Assembly (NCBI GenBank): GCA_016795485.1
Contig: JAEUHM010000044.1
Location: 1 to 64,000, forward strand
Source of the DNA: Verrucomicrobiaceae bacterium
Lineage (GTDB): Bacteria; Verrucomicrobiota; Verrucomicrobiia; Verrucomicrobiales; Verrucomicrobiaceae
Direction: 5' to 3'
DNA length: 64,000 nucleotides
Positions 55,331-64,000 of the stretch are shown here, piece by piece. How positions within the stretch are numbered: the first letter of the stretch is position 1; the number at the start of each line of letters is the position of its first letter. A model generated the notes under the pieces. That model searched no databases. It saw only the letters and a list, made by a program, of their open reading frames with translations, and had not been told where the DNA came from. The translations under genes were made by a program, and so were the position numbers.

Positions 55331-55414
55331 AGCGGTCTGATTGCGTGCCCACGTCTTATCATGATCAATCCGCTATTTGCAAAGGGAGCGGGGCTGTCTT
55401 AGAGAACCTCTCCC

Positions 55415-57055
55415 ATGGCTTCACGCCCTTTTCATTATCAGGAGCTTTTTGAGACAGGTGCCGATGATACGGAGTATCGGCTCCTGACTTCGGATCACGT
55501 GTCTGTGCAGTCGTTTGACGGTAAGGAGGTGCTCTGTGTTAAACCAGAGGCGCTGACTCTACTGGCGAGCCAGGCGTTTCATGACATTAACTTCTTCCTG
55601 CGGCCAAAGCACTTAAAGCAAGTGGCGGCGATCCTTGATGACACTGAGGCGAGTGAGAATGACCGGATGGTGGCGCTGACGCTCCTGAAGAATGCGGACG
55701 TGGCTTCTGCCGGGCTGCTGCCTTTCTGCCAAGACACGGGCACAGCGATCGTGATGGGCAAGAAGGGCCAACAAGTCTGGACGGGCGGTGGCGATGAGGA
55801 GTCGCTCTCAAAGGGTGTGTATGAGGCTTACCAGGACAATAACCTGCGTTACTCACAAAATGCAGCCACCGACATGTTCACGGAAAAGAACACGGGCACG
55901 AACTTGCCTGCTCAGTTGGATCTAGCGGCGGTGGATGGTGATCAATACAAGTTTCTGTTCATCGCAAAGGGCGGTGGCTCGGCTAATAAGTCGTTCCTTT
56001 ACCAAGAGACGCGTGCGGTGCTGAATCCGAAGGGGTTGGTGGACTTCCTGACGAAGAAGATGATGACGCTGGGCACTGCGGCGTGTCCTCCTTACCATTT
56101 GACGTTCGTGATCGGTGGTTTGTCCGCTGAGCACACGATGAAGACGGTGAAGTTGGCGTCTACGAAGTACTTGGATAGCCTGCCTACGACGGGGAACGAA
56201 CACGGACGTGCGTTCCGCGATGTAGCGCTGGAGGAGCAGATGCTGGAGGCCGCGCGGAAGTGCGGAATCGGCGCGCAGTTTGGCGGCAAATACTTTGCGC
56301 TGGATGTGAGGATCGTGCGTCTGCCACGTCACGGAGCGAGTTTGCCAATTGGGATAGGTGTCTCGTGCTCGGCGGATCGTCAGGCGAAAGGGAAGATTAC
56401 GAAGGAAGGTGTCTTTCTGGAGAAGCTGGAGACGAATCCTCTGCAATACATCCCTGAAGCACTGCGGCACCGGAAGGATACGAGCGCGGTGCGGATCGAT
56501 TTGAACAAGCCGATGGAAGACATTCGAGCCGAGCTCTCGAGGTATCCAGTGACGACGAGGTTGCTACTCAACGGCCCGATCATCGTGGCGCGCGACATCG
56601 CGCACGCCAAGCTGCGTGAGCGTCTGGAGCAAACGGGCTCACTGCCAGATTACTTTAAGGCGCATCCGGTGTATTACGCAGGGCCAGCCAAGACTCCGGC
56701 AGGACTGCCGAGCGGGTCATTCGGCCCAACAACGGCGGGTCGTATGGACAGCTACGTGGATCTTTTCCAAGAGCATGGAGGCAGCATGGTGATGATCGCC
56801 AAAGGGAACCGTGGACAGGCCGTAACAGACGCGTGCAAGAAGCATGGCGGCTTCTATTTGGGAAGCATAGGTGGCCCAGCGGCAATCCTGGCCAAAGAGA
56901 ACATCAAGAAAGTCGAGCAAGTTGAGTTTGCAGAGCTCGGCATGGAAGCTGTGTGGCGCATCGAAGTCGAAGACTTCCCCGCATTCATCCTAGTGGATGA
57001 TAAGGGGCACGACTTCTTTCAGGAGGTAGCTCCTGGATGCACCATCAGTCACTAA
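55415..57055 (+). CDS. fumA: Class I fumarate hydratase
   Basis: Seen: 546 residues, the length of one-chain iron-sulfur fumarases (FumA/FumB). Blocks include [17 protein letters not shown] with a cluster Cys, [27 protein letters not shown] with a second Cys, [18 protein letters not shown] with a third, and a beta-domain end [28 protein letters not shown]. Family knowledge: fumarate to malate in the TCA cycle, oxygen-sensitive 4Fe-4S. The assignment to fumarate rather than a related tartrate or mesaconate substrate is by family resemblance. Confidence 0.92.
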   Translation: MASRPFHYQELFETGADDTEYRLLTSDHVSVQSFDGKEVLCVKPEALTLLASQAFHDINFFLRPKHLKQVAAILDDTEASENDRMVALTLLKNADVASAGLLPFCQDTGTAIVMGKKGQQVWTGGGDEESLSKGVYEAYQDNNLRYSQNAATDMFTEKNTGTNLPAQLDLAAVDGDQYKFLFIAKGGGSANKSFLYQETRAVLNPKGLVDFLTKKMMTLGTAACPPYHLTFVIGGLSAEHTMKTVKLASTKYLDSLPTTGNEHGRAFRDVALEEQMLEAARKCGIGAQFGGKYFALDVRIVRLPRHGASLPIGIGVSCSADRQAKGKITKEGVFLEKLETNPLQYIPEALRHRKDTSAVRIDLNKPMEDIRAELSRYPVTTRLLLNGPIIVARDIAHAKLRERLEQTGSLPDYFKAHPVYYAGPAKTPAGLPSGSFGPTTAGRMDSYVDLFQEHGGSMVMIAKGNRGQAVTDACKKHGGFYLGSIGGPAAILAKENIKKVEQVEFAELGMEAVWRIEVEDFPAFILVDDKGHDFFQEVAPGCTISH

Positions 57056-57057
57056 CC

Positions 57058-57918
57058 ATGCCCAACCGACTTTTCTACGACTCCCACATGCACACTCCGC
57101 TGTGCAAACATGCCTTCGGTGAACCGGAGGCGTATGCTGACCGTGCTATTCAGGCTGGGCTGAAGGGGATCATTTTCACCTGCCACTCTCCGATGCCTCG
57201 TGGCTTCTGGCCACATGTGCGGATGAGCATCAAGGAGTTTCCGGAGTATGTGAGGATCGTGGACCGCGCGGCTAAGGCTTATGAGGGTAAGCTGGACATC
57301 CGCCTGGGAATGGAGAGCGACTTCTTTCCAGGGTTTGAGGAGTGGATCGCCGAGTTGCACACGATGGCGAAGTTTCACTACTGCCTAGGAAGCGTGCACT
57401 GGCAGGGCCAAGACTATAAGGCGCGGTATGAAACTGGGTCCGTGGAAGATTTTATTGCCACCTACTTCAGGCTACTGGCGGAGAGTGCTGAGACGGGGCT
57501 GTTTGACTGCTTGGCACACCCTGATCTCGTGAAGAACTACAAACCAGAGTGCTGGGACTTTGAGGCGATCCGACCCATCGTGGCCGAGAGTTTGGATCGG
57601 ATAGCCAAGACTGGAGTGGCGATGGAACTGAACACCTCCGGACTGAACAAGCGATACGCCGCGATGAATCCGGGGCCAGAAATGCTGGCGATGATGGCGG
57701 AGCGAGGCATCCCCGTGGTGATCGGCTCCGATGCTCACGTGGCGCAACGGGTGGGGGATCGGTTCCGCTTGGCAATCAATCACCTCAAGGCAGCCGGCTA
57801 CTCCACCGTCCGGGTGTATGAGGAGCGCTGGCCGCACGTCATGCGCCTGGACGAAATCGAAAGGACTCTACTCAGGCAAGCCACGGAACTAGGAAACACA
57901 TCCGTGGAGGCAGCATGA
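57058..57918 (+). CDS. PHP-family histidinol-phosphatase-like protein (HisK type)
   Basis: Seen: about 286 residues from the ATG at 57058 (MPNRLFYDSHMHTPLCKH), starting 2 bp after the fumarase stop. Metal ligands: D-S-H-M-H-T, H in IIFTCHSPMP, GMESDFFPGFEEWI, LGSVHW, LAHPDLVK and IGSDAHVAQRVGDRF, fitting a PHP trinuclear site. Family knowledge: members hydrolyse histidinol phosphate, but several similar proteins have other phosphoesters. No his genes are adjacent, so the pathway is inferred only. Confidence 0.87.
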   Translation: MPNRLFYDSHMHTPLCKHAFGEPEAYADRAIQAGLKGIIFTCHSPMPRGFWPHVRMSIKEFPEYVRIVDRAAKAYEGKLDIRLGMESDFFPGFEEWIAELHTMAKFHYCLGSVHWQGQDYKARYETGSVEDFIATYFRLLAESAETGLFDCLAHPDLVKNYKPECWDFEAIRPIVAESLDRIAKTGVAMELNTSGLNKRYAAMNPGPEMLAMMAERGIPVVIGSDAHVAQRVGDRFRLAINHLKAAGYSTVRVYEERWPHVMRLDEIERTLLRQATELGNTSVEAA

Positions 57919-58013
57919 GTCGGGCTCCGTGAGGAAACTGCACGGATCAAAAGATCCCCTTGCCGCCTCAAAAACGACTCTACCTGGGCCAAATCAGGCT
58001 GATTTCGTGTGAC

Positions 58014-58042
58014 TTGACTCTGTGGGCCAAATCGTGTAGCTA
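58014..58042 (+). promoter_or_regulatory. Weak promoter candidate before ndk
   Basis: Seen: TTGACT at 58014-58019, then 17 bp, then TAGCTA at 58037-58042. The -35 is good and the -10 poor. It lies in the 167-bp gap before ndk. Confidence 0.3.
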
Positions 58043-58085
58043 CTGCGCCCATTTTTGGCCTCGCGCCTTCCCTACCCCTTTCCAC

Positions 58086-58511
58086 ATGCCCCAAGAAACG
58101 TCCCTGTTGCTGCTGAAGCCTGATTGTATCGCCAAAAACCTTACTGGAGAAGTCCTCAAGCGCCTGCTGGCTGAAGGATTCAGAATCAGGGGCTGCAAGA
58201 TGATCCAACTCACTGATGCCTTATTGAAGGATCACTATTCTCACATCGCCGACAAGCCATTCTTCCCTGAAGTGGCTGGCTTCATGAAAAGCAAGCCAGT
58301 CATCGCCGTGGCTCTCGCCGGTGAAAACGTCATTAGCCGAGTCCGCGACCTTTTGGGGCCTACGGACTCCAAGGCCGCCCCCAAGGGCACCATCCGTGGT
58401 GACTTTGGTGACGACAAGATGACAAACGTTGTGCACGCGTCCGATTCTGCCGAAGCTGCGGCCATCGAACTAAACCGCTTCTTCGCCCCTGGCGAAGTCT
58501 TCGATATCTGA
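58086..58511 (+). CDS. ndk: Nucleoside diphosphate kinase
   Basis: Seen: about 141 residues from the ATG at 58086 (MPQETSLLLLKPDCIAKNL). The frame is open 126 bases further but this ATG gives the family start. The catalytic His is in NVVHASDS, with LLGPTDSKAAPKGTIRGDFG ahead of it. Family knowledge: balances NTP pools with ATP as donor. It lies 19 bp before the desaturase gene, which might read from the same transcript. Confidence 0.95.
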   Translation: MPQETSLLLLKPDCIAKNLTGEVLKRLLAEGFRIRGCKMIQLTDALLKDHYSHIADKPFFPEVAGFMKSKPVIAVALAGENVISRVRDLLGPTDSKAAPKGTIRGDFGDDKMTNVVHASDSAEAAAIELNRFFAPGEVFDI

Positions 58512-58530
58512 TCTACTTCTCCAATACCTG

Positions 58531-59574
58531 ATGCAACTGACCGCTGACTCCGCCAACCAGGAAGCTCCAGCCGCCAACGACTGGAAAGCAATCGTCGCCA
58601 AATACACTAAGCCAAGCGCTAGTAAAGCGATCTGGCAGGTGGTGAACACGATGGTACCCTACGTAGCGTGTTGGGTGGCCATGTATTATCTCGCCAACAT
58701 CTCCTGGTGGCTGGTGTTGCCTGTGGCAGCACTCGCTGGAGCGCTGATGGTGAGAATGTTCATTCTCTTCCATGACTGCACCCATGGAAGCTTCTTCAAG
58801 TCTACCAAAGCGAATAATGTCCTCGGGCAAATCCTGGGCGTGCTCACCTTCACTCCTTACTATCACTGGAAGTGGGAACACACGGTCCACCACGCCACCT
58901 CGGGTAACTTGGACAAGCGCGGGATGGGTGATATTTGGACCCTGACCATCCAGGAGTATCTGGAAAGTTCGCGTCTCCGCCGCTTTGCCTACCGCCTTGC
59001 AAGGAATCCATTGGTAATGTTCCTCCTCGGGCCATTGTTCTTGTTCCTGGTGTGGAATCGCATCACTACCCGCACCGCCGGGATGAAGGAGCGGATGTCG
59101 GTTTACCTGACTAATCTCGGGATCATTTCCATAGCTGTCGGTATGAGTTACCTCTTCGGGTGGCAAAACTACATCTTCAGCCAATTCATCGTCATGTCTG
59201 TGGCAGGCACCATTGGTGTGTGGATGTTTTACGTTCAGCATCAGTTCGAGGGCGTCTACTGGGAACGGCAGGAGGACTGGGACTTTGCCACAGCGGCCAT
59301 GCATGGGAGTTCATTCTACAAGTTGCCCAAAATCCTCCAGTGGTTCTCGGGCAACATCGGATTCCATCACATCCATCACCTCAGCTCCCGCATTCCGAAC
59401 TATCATTTGGAGCAGTGCCACAAATCAGAGCCGTTTTTCCAGAAGGTGAAGCCTATCACACTGGTCTCTAGCTTGAAGTGTGCTGGCTATCGGTTGTGGG
59501 ATGAAGAAAAGCGTGAGCTTGTGGGCTACAAGCGGCTCCGCGAAGTGCGCCGCTCCACGAAAGCAGCGGCTTAG
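58531..59574 (+). CDS. Membrane fatty acid desaturase
   Basis: Seen: 347 residues with four hydrophobic segments and three His boxes: HDCTHGSFF, HTVHHATSGN, and FHHIHHLSSRIPNY, all intact. Family knowledge: this box set belongs to acyl-lipid or acyl-carrier desaturases of the omega-6/omega-3 (DesA/FAD2-like) group, di-iron, needing an electron donor; no ferredoxin is next to it. Inference: first gene of a five-to-six-gene lipid-like operon. The following SDR starts 13 bp after its stop. Confidence 0.93.
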   Translation: MQLTADSANQEAPAANDWKAIVAKYTKPSASKAIWQVVNTMVPYVACWVAMYYLANISWWLVLPVAALAGALMVRMFILFHDCTHGSFFKSTKANNVLGQILGVLTFTPYYHWKWEHTVHHATSGNLDKRGMGDIWTLTIQEYLESSRLRRFAYRLARNPLVMFLLGPLFLFLVWNRITTRTAGMKERMSVYLTNLGIISIAVGMSYLFGWQNYIFSQFIVMSVAGTIGVWMFYVQHQFEGVYWERQEDWDFATAAMHGSSFYKLPKILQWFSGNIGFHHIHHLSSRIPNYHLEQCHKSEPFFQKVKPITLVSSLKCAGYRLWDEEKRELVGYKRLREVRRSTKAAA

Positions 59575-59587
59575 CCCAGAAAGCACT

Positions 59588-60319
59588 TTGTCTGGCAGCG
59601 CAACAGCCCATCAAGTCATCATCACCGGTGCAAACGGTGTCCTTGGGCGAAGTATCGCTCGCTGGTTTCTTCGGCACGACTCAACGTGCCAGCTCTGGCT
59701 TGGCGTTCGATCAAACAGAGAGCATGCGCAAGCCATCGTGATGGAATATGAGGGACGCGCGCATTTGCTAGATCTCGATGTCACGAGCGAAACGGCATGG
59801 AAGGCCGCTGTGGAGCAGGTTCCGGGTGTCACTACGCTGATCAACAACGCGGGGTTTCATGATGACACCCTCCTGGCCAGCATGTCCACATCGCAATGGT
59901 CGTCGGTCATTGATTCTTGCTTGAACTCGGTGTTCCTGGGCTGCCGTGCCGTGATCAAGCCGATGGCGTCAGGTCGATTTGGTCGCATCGTGAACGTGGC
60001 CTCCCTCTCCGCCCTGCATGCTCCCCCAGGGCAGACCAACTATGCGGCAGCAAAAGCAGGTGTGCTGGCCTTGACCCAAAGTCTGGCCAAGGAAACGGCC
60101 CGTCTGGGCATCACGGTGAACGCAGTTTGCCCGGCTCATATCGAAGGAGCGCTGCCGGCCAACTGGAATGATGAACAACTCGCGGCGACACGCAAAGCGC
60201 TACCAATGCGGCGATTTGCCCGGCCTGACGAAGTGGCCGCAGCGATTTTCTTCCTTGCCAGTCCCGAGGCGAGCTATGTAACGGGGGCCGCCCTAAAGGT
60301 CGATGGAGGGCTGACCTGA
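59588..60319 (+). CDS. Short-chain dehydrogenase, FabG-like ketoreductase
   Basis: Seen: about 243 residues from a TTG at 59588 (MSGSATAHQVIITGANG). An ATG at 59480 is in frame but lies deep inside the desaturase gene, so TTG is preferred. TGANGVLGRSIA binds the cofactor, NNAG is present (LINNAGFHDD), and the catalytic Ser, Tyr and Lys are in NVASLSALHAPPGQTNYAAAKAG. The end has DEVAAAIFFLASPEASYVTG. Family knowledge: 3-oxoacyl-ACP reductase or another ketone reductase. The two ACPs beside it favour an acyl-ACP substrate. Confidence 0.9.
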   Translation: MSGSATAHQVIITGANGVLGRSIARWFLRHDSTCQLWLGVRSNREHAQAIVMEYEGRAHLLDLDVTSETAWKAAVEQVPGVTTLINNAGFHDDTLLASMSTSQWSSVIDSCLNSVFLGCRAVIKPMASGRFGRIVNVASLSALHAPPGQTNYAAAKAGVLALTQSLAKETARLGITVNAVCPAHIEGALPANWNDEQLAATRKALPMRRFARPDEVAAAIFFLASPEASYVTGAALKVDGGLT

Positions 60320-60342
60320 ATCCCTCCTCCCTCTCCCTCATC

Positions 60343-60597
60343 ATGTCTGACATTGCCCTGAACGAGAAAATCAAACAAGTGCTGGCTTCCGAACTCATGC
60401 TGGAAATACCAGCAGAAGAGATAGGTGATGACACTCCTCTCTTTGGACCCTCAGGCTTGGGATTGGACAGTGTGGATGCTCTACAGATTGTGATCGCGCT
60501 GGAGAAGCACTTTGGTCTCAAGATTGGCGACAACGAGACAGCACGTTACGTGCTGCACTCGGTCAACACCATTGCTACCGCGATCAACGCGAAATGA
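60343..60597 (+). CDS. Acyl carrier protein
   Basis: Seen: 84 residues. The phosphopantetheine site is GLGLDSVDALQIVIALE (Ser in DSV), with the usual helical pattern and acidic character. Family knowledge: carries acyl groups as thioesters. It differs from a housekeeping AcpP in its LFGPSGLGLDSVDAL context, a form I associate with specialised pathways. Stop and next start overlap (ATGA). Confidence 0.92.
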   Translation: MSDIALNEKIKQVLASELMLEIPAEEIGDDTPLFGPSGLGLDSVDALQIVIALEKHFGLKIGDNETARYVLHSVNTIATAINAK

Positions 60598-61577
60598 AGC
60601 GGCTGCTGCCAGCGCTGCTGAAGCTGGCCGTCAGTGCGGTGCTGCTCATTCTCATCTTCCGCGGGCAAGAAGGCGGCTCGGAAATCTTGCCGCGACTGCG
60701 TTTGATGCTCACAAACTGGGGCTGGACCACTGCCGGGCTTACCTGTGTGGCAGCTTCCATTCTCCTGCACAGTTGGAGGTGGCAAGCTCTTCTCAAAGGT
60801 CAGTCTCAACCCGCTCATCTTGGTCAAATCGCGCGCATCAATATCTGCGCGGCATTCTTTAGTCTCTCGCCACTCGGTGCTGCGGGCGGAGATGCCTGGC
60901 GCATCATCTCGCTGATGAAAGACCCTCGCTTCAAGCGCCTGCCAGTTGTCGTCTCCATCGTATTGGATCACTTCGTTGGCCTTGCTTCCTTGGCCCTGTT
61001 GTATGTGTTTTTCGTCACGGCGTTTGCCGAGCACTGGGAGTCCCATCCGCCTGCGGTTCAACACCTTGTGTCGGGTTTCTCGGTGTTCATGGGAGGCTCG
61101 CTTCTGTTTCTGCTGCTCAGTGTTTGGTCCTTTTCTCCAGGCCTTTATGCCTGGGGAGAAACACGTTTTCCTCGCCTGCTGGGCAACGAGAAAGTGAAGC
61201 AGTTCTGCCAAGCCTGTGACGCAATGAGAAGTTCTTGGGCTCGCAGCCTAGAGGCTCTGCTGGCATCCATTGCCATGTTTGCCACGCACTTTGCTACCTT
61301 TTACTGTAGTGCCCGTGCCATCTCCGAGCACCCACCGTTCAAAGACGTGATGGCTGCCATGCCCATCGTGGATGGCTTGGCGGGGCTTCCTGTGTCGTTC
61401 GCCGGACTTGGCGTGCGCGAGAAGACGTTTGAGGCACTCATGGGAGCGCTCTCTGGCATGGGAGAGTCGGCTGCGGTATCGGCAGCGCTTGCAGGCTGGC
61501 TGATGCAGGTGTTTTGGGCTATTCTCGGTGGGTTGCTGTTCGTGCTGAATCGGCATCGCCTCCCTTCCCCATCATGA
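60594..61577 (+). CDS. LPG-synthase transmembrane domain (UPF0104) protein
   Basis: Seen: 327 residues with about eight hydrophobic segments. Blocks are SILLHSWRWQALLKGQ, AAFFSLSPLGAAGGDAWRI and GLPVSFAGLGVREKTFEALMGAL, the family's two conserved loops. Family knowledge: this domain is the flippase-like membrane part of lysylphosphatidylglycerol synthases; stand-alone members are thought to transport or flip lipids. Overlaps both neighbouring ACP genes by 4 bp, indicating a common role with them. Confidence 0.85.
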   Translation: MKRLLPALLKLAVSAVLLILIFRGQEGGSEILPRLRLMLTNWGWTTAGLTCVAASILLHSWRWQALLKGQSQPAHLGQIARINICAAFFSLSPLGAAGGDAWRIISLMKDPRFKRLPVVVSIVLDHFVGLASLALLYVFFVTAFAEHWESHPPAVQHLVSGFSVFMGGSLLFLLLSVWSFSPGLYAWGETRFPRLLGNEKVKQFCQACDAMRSSWARSLEALLASIAMFATHFATFYCSARAISEHPPFKDVMAAMPIVDGLAGLPVSFAGLGVREKTFEALMGALSGMGESAAVSAALAGWLMQVFWAILGGLLFVLNRHRLPSPS

Positions 61578-61828
61578 TTCAACCCGAACAAGTCCTATCG
61601 ATCCTCACCGATAACGAAATCCTGCCAGACGCTGAAACGCTGACGGCAGAGTCAGACCTGTTTGTTCATGGATTGGATTCGATGGCGCTGATGCAGTTGC
61701 TTATCCAGATCGAAACCAATCTCGGGATCGCAGTACCACCTTCGAGCATCACACGCGAGCGATTCTCCACGGCTTCGGCACTAGCAGGCTTTCTTTCGGA
61801 ACATGAACAAGTTGCCGACCACGGTTGA
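61574..61828 (+). CDS. Second acyl carrier protein
   Basis: Seen: 84 residues from the ATG at 61574 (MIQPEQVLSIL), whose ATGA overlaps the previous stop. The carrier site is FVHGLDSMALMQLLIQIE (Ser in DSM). Quite different from the ACP at 60343, with about the same length and pattern. It overlaps the next start by 26 bp. Family knowledge: two diverged carriers in one operon usually mean that separate acyl chains or steps are served. Confidence 0.88.
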   Translation: MIQPEQVLSILTDNEILPDAETLTAESDLFVHGLDSMALMQLLIQIETNLGIAVPPSSITRERFSTASALAGFLSEHEQVADHG

Positions 61829-63005
61829 CGTCACTGTCGTTGGTGGGGGCAGTGCGGGACTTGCCGCCGCACTAGCCTCGGCCCGCATGGGAGCCCAAAC
61901 TCTGCTGATCGAGCGTCATGATCGGCTCGGAGGCATGGGGGCAGTGGCTAACGTGCATACGTTTTGCGGGCTGTTTCACCCAGACGTGGCCAGTCCTCCA
62001 GAATGGCTCAATCCCGGCATCCCTGAAGAGATCGGAAAGCTCATGATGCAGCGGGTGGGCACCAAGCCAGAAGTCATGGGCTCCGTCTACGTTCTGAGAC
62101 AACATCCGACCACGTTCAGCCAAATCGCTGCAGAGTTGTGTGCCAACGAACCTCTTTTGACTGTGGCAACCAACGCTCAATTGACGGCCAATAGGTTCCA
62201 CTCTGATCACTGGACGCTTGAGATCAAAACAGCGGGATCGTTGAGCGAGGTCACTTCGTCAGCGATTGTCGATACCACCGGTTCAGCGACTCTCGCCCCG
62301 GCGGCATCGATTCAATCCAATGCTGACATCCGCCTGCATCGACCAGCGCTCATTGCTGAGTTTCACAACGTCTTAGGAGAGCTCACTGACTCCGCTCGTC
62401 TCCAGATCGCTGGAGGCATCGTGCGCGCCATCCGTTCGGGGCAGTTGCCAGAGATGCTCTTGGGAGTCACGTTCCGCGCATCCCCTGCCCCGCGAGAAGT
62501 TTTTGTGACTCTAGATTTAGAAGCTGGTGGCATGGAATGGAATCCTGGTGCGCCAACTTGCGTCGAAAATGCCTTCTCCAGCGCCAAAGAAGCACTTCTC
62601 AAACTCTGGCAACATCTCCAGGTCACTGAACCCGCATTCTCTTCGTGCCCTGAGCCCATCTGGCCTTCCGATCTTGGAATACGAGAGTCCACGCGATGGA
62701 TAGGTGACTATGTGCTGACCGCTAACGATCTACTGCAAAGCAGAAGGTTTGAGGACGAAGTAGCTCTGGCAGGCTGGCCTCTGGAGATGAGGGAAACCGC
62801 ACGGGGCCCCAAGATCCGTTACTTTACGCGCCCCGCACCAGCAGGCATTCCCGCACGTTGCCTTCGGGCATCCGCAGTGCCGCGGCTGTGGTTTGCAGGT
62901 CGCTGCATCTCAGCGGATCACGAGGCACTATCCTCCGTCCGAGTCATGGGGACCTGCCTCGCTACAGGGCAAGCAGCGGGCATTCTGGCTGCCCAGAGGA
63001 GGTGA
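61803..63005 (+). CDS. FAD-dependent oxidoreductase (FAD_oxidored/HdrA-like fold)
   Basis: Seen: 400 residues. The dinucleotide fold reads VTVVGGGSAGLAAALASARMG with ERHDRLGGMGAVANVHTFCGL next. The closing part has RLWFAGRCISADHEALSSVRVMGTCLATGQAAG, a second FAD contact. Family knowledge: a large class of flavin enzymes, many annotated only as FAD-dependent oxidoreductase. Last gene of the operon. Inference: desaturation, hydroxylation or carrier-bound oxidation in the same pathway; the substrate is unknown. Confidence 0.87.
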   Translation: MNKLPTTVDVTVVGGGSAGLAAALASARMGAQTLLIERHDRLGGMGAVANVHTFCGLFHPDVASPPEWLNPGIPEEIGKLMMQRVGTKPEVMGSVYVLRQHPTTFSQIAAELCANEPLLTVATNAQLTANRFHSDHWTLEIKTAGSLSEVTSSAIVDTTGSATLAPAASIQSNADIRLHRPALIAEFHNVLGELTDSARLQIAGGIVRAIRSGQLPEMLLGVTFRASPAPREVFVTLDLEAGGMEWNPGAPTCVENAFSSAKEALLKLWQHLQVTEPAFSSCPEPIWPSDLGIRESTRWIGDYVLTANDLLQSRRFEDEVALAGWPLEMRETARGPKIRYFTRPAPAGIPARCLRASAVPRLWFAGRCISADHEALSSVRVMGTCLATGQAAGILAAQRR

Positions 63006-63161
63006 GAGTAATCAAGCTCCACACCGCTCTTTCCTCCGCCCGCACTAAACAAAAAGAAACGGGCAACTACAACCCAACCGCCCAAATCCTTCTCAAAGTA
63101 TTCCCTGACCGTCTCCGAAGAGCCGTCCCATGCTGCGCAAGATGCCTTCAATGTTCCCCGA

Positions 63162-64000
63162 TCACGGCACATCGACATGCAGCAAGTGTGTCCCACCTGC
63201 TGCATCCGTGACCTGAATCACTACCTCGCCGTTGTTGTTGAAGCTGCGAGTCTGAGTTGGGCTGCCGGCCACTGCCAGCAATGCTTTGAAGCTTTTCACC
63301 GTGCTGCTGCCAAAGGCGTCACCTTCCTGGATCAGCTTCTTCACCTGCCCCAGGCTGTCCGTTGCCCAAATACCGGTATCGCTGGCGACACTCACACCGC
63401 CAGGACCTACGACAAGTGTGGCATAGAACAGCGGTCTACGTCCGTCGGGTAAGGCTACTGACGTAAACGCCTTCCACTGGCTCCCGGTGCTCGTTCCCAC
63501 TGGATGTGTGCTCTCTCTGGCGATCAAACTCAGCGTGCTACCGTTGTGATACCACACACCATCGTTACTGGAGGCGGCGATACCCGCGCTGCTACTCACC
63601 ATAGTGCTCCCTGCAAACGCAAACGCTCCGCCCGAGCCTAGAACAGGGTCTTTGAACCCGCCGAACACCCCTCCAGGGAATCCAGGGGCTGCCGCGCCCT
63701 TGGTCAATCGCCTGCTCAGGGCAAAAGTCGTATCATCCTCGGTGAAGATCGCCACGTTGTTCGCCGTCGTTGCATTGCCGCCCATCGCTGTGCCTACGAA
63801 CGCTTGTGCTGTGACCGTGTTCTGTCCTGGCAGTCCAAAACCCTTCCACACGGCGCCTACGTAGCCAGCAGCCGCTCCACCACTCTGGTAGCTCCAGGCC
63901 AGACTGCCATCATCGGCTACTGCACCCACTAAGATGCGTTTGTCCGCCAGAGTCACGCGCACCGCGATCTGATCCTGGCTGCCATCGTTTTCCACCCCCC
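63162..64000 (-). CDS. Repeat-rich hypothetical protein, 5' end outside window
   Basis: Seen: at least 277 residues, continuing off the right edge. It has repeated units of about 60 residues with GVW or GIW and W-K-[GA]-F: VGAVWKGFGLPGQN, GGVFGGFKDPVLG, SQWKAFTSVALPDG, NNVAIFTEDD, SNDGVWYHNG and SDTGIWATD. Ends SFNNNGEVVIQVTDAAGGTHLLHVDVP. Family knowledge: resembles secreted beta-rich proteins of Verrucomicrobia and Planctomycetes with choice-of-anchor tandem repeats. The likely export signal is outside the window. Confidence 0.8.
   Translation of the reverse strand, partial: GVENDGSQDQIAVRVTLADKRILVGAVADDGSLAWSYQSGGAAAGYVGAVWKGFGLPGQNTVTAQAFVGTAMGGNATTANNVAIFTEDDTTFALSRRLTKGAAAPGFPGGVFGGFKDPVLGSGGAFAFAGSTMVSSSAGIAASSNDGVWYHNGSTLSLIARESTHPVGTSTGSQWKAFTSVALPDGRRPLFYATLVVGPGGVSVASDTGIWATDSLGQVKKLIQEGDAFGSSTVKSFKALLAVAGSPTQTRSFNNNGEVVIQVTDAAGGTHLLHVDVP

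Noticed and set aside
58531..63005. Complete polyketide or aryl polyene cluster
   Set aside because: No ketosynthase, dehydratase or acyltransferase in the window; called only a lipid-like operon.

Overview
The window looks like a chromosomal segment of a Verrucomicrobiota bacterium, probably Verrucomicrobiae (Prosthecobacter/Verrucomicrobium-like). The evidence is two DUF1501 proteins, one of them paired with a cytochrome-containing DUF1549/DUF1553 protein, a 2,031-residue secreted protein built of BACON and choice-of-anchor-D repeats, a pseudopilin-rich type II secretion cluster, and a GC content that I judge by eye to be somewhat above 50 percent. The taxonomic call is inference. No rRNA, tRNA, CRISPR array or transposase was seen.

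Layout. 1-5.4 kb: a partial secreted sialidase-like protein, a small tyrosine-phosphatase-like protein, and a leftward DUF1648 / DUF1501 / DUF1549-DUF1553 set lying just downstream of dnaE (5.4-8.9 kb). 9.2-17.9 kb: one rightward ten-gene type II secretion/pseudopilus operon (E, F, G, H, I, J, K, L, M and a C/PilP-like gene) behind a clear extended -10 promoter; no secretin is encoded beside it. 17.9-26.1 kb: mixed housekeeping (transglutaminase-like protein, HpcH/HpaI aldolase, SGNH plus MBOAT O-acylation pair, truA, VTT membrane protein, M20 peptidase). 26.2-34.4 kb: a decayed nucleotidyltransferase toxin-antitoxin-like pair, then a two-gene unit of a membrane-anchored helical protein and a giant V8/trypsin-like serine protease. 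34.4-38.5 kb: a second DUF1501 gene, rpmE, prfA and hemW.

38.7-50.2 kb is a leftward type I restriction-modification island: HNH nuclease, half-size HsdS-like protein, HsdM, Fic, a 39-residue linker ORF, HsdS, second Fic, DUF3800, a third Fic remnant, HsdR and a YgjP-type metallopeptidase. The Fic gene between hsdM and hsdS is bracketed by an 82-bp direct repeat of the hsdM 3' end. The downstream copy forms a 39-codon ORF whose start overlaps the fic stop and whose stop overlaps the hsdS start, so translational coupling to hsdS appears to have been kept. This is the strongest candidate for something undescribed.

50.3-52.6 kb: a strong bidirectional terminator, seven tandem 44-bp repeats whose hairpin arms covary, an XRE-type regulator, a fibronectin-III protein and a small conserved-looking protein. 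52.6-58.5 kb: altronate dehydratase-like protein, a phosphodiester glycosidase lipoprotein, class I fumarase, a PHP-family phosphatase and ndk. 58.5-63.0 kb: a tight lipid-biosynthesis-like operon (desaturase, ketoreductase-type SDR, ACP, LPG-synthase-type membrane protein, second ACP, FAD oxidoreductase) with no condensing enzyme. The window ends inside a leftward repeat-rich secreted-type protein.
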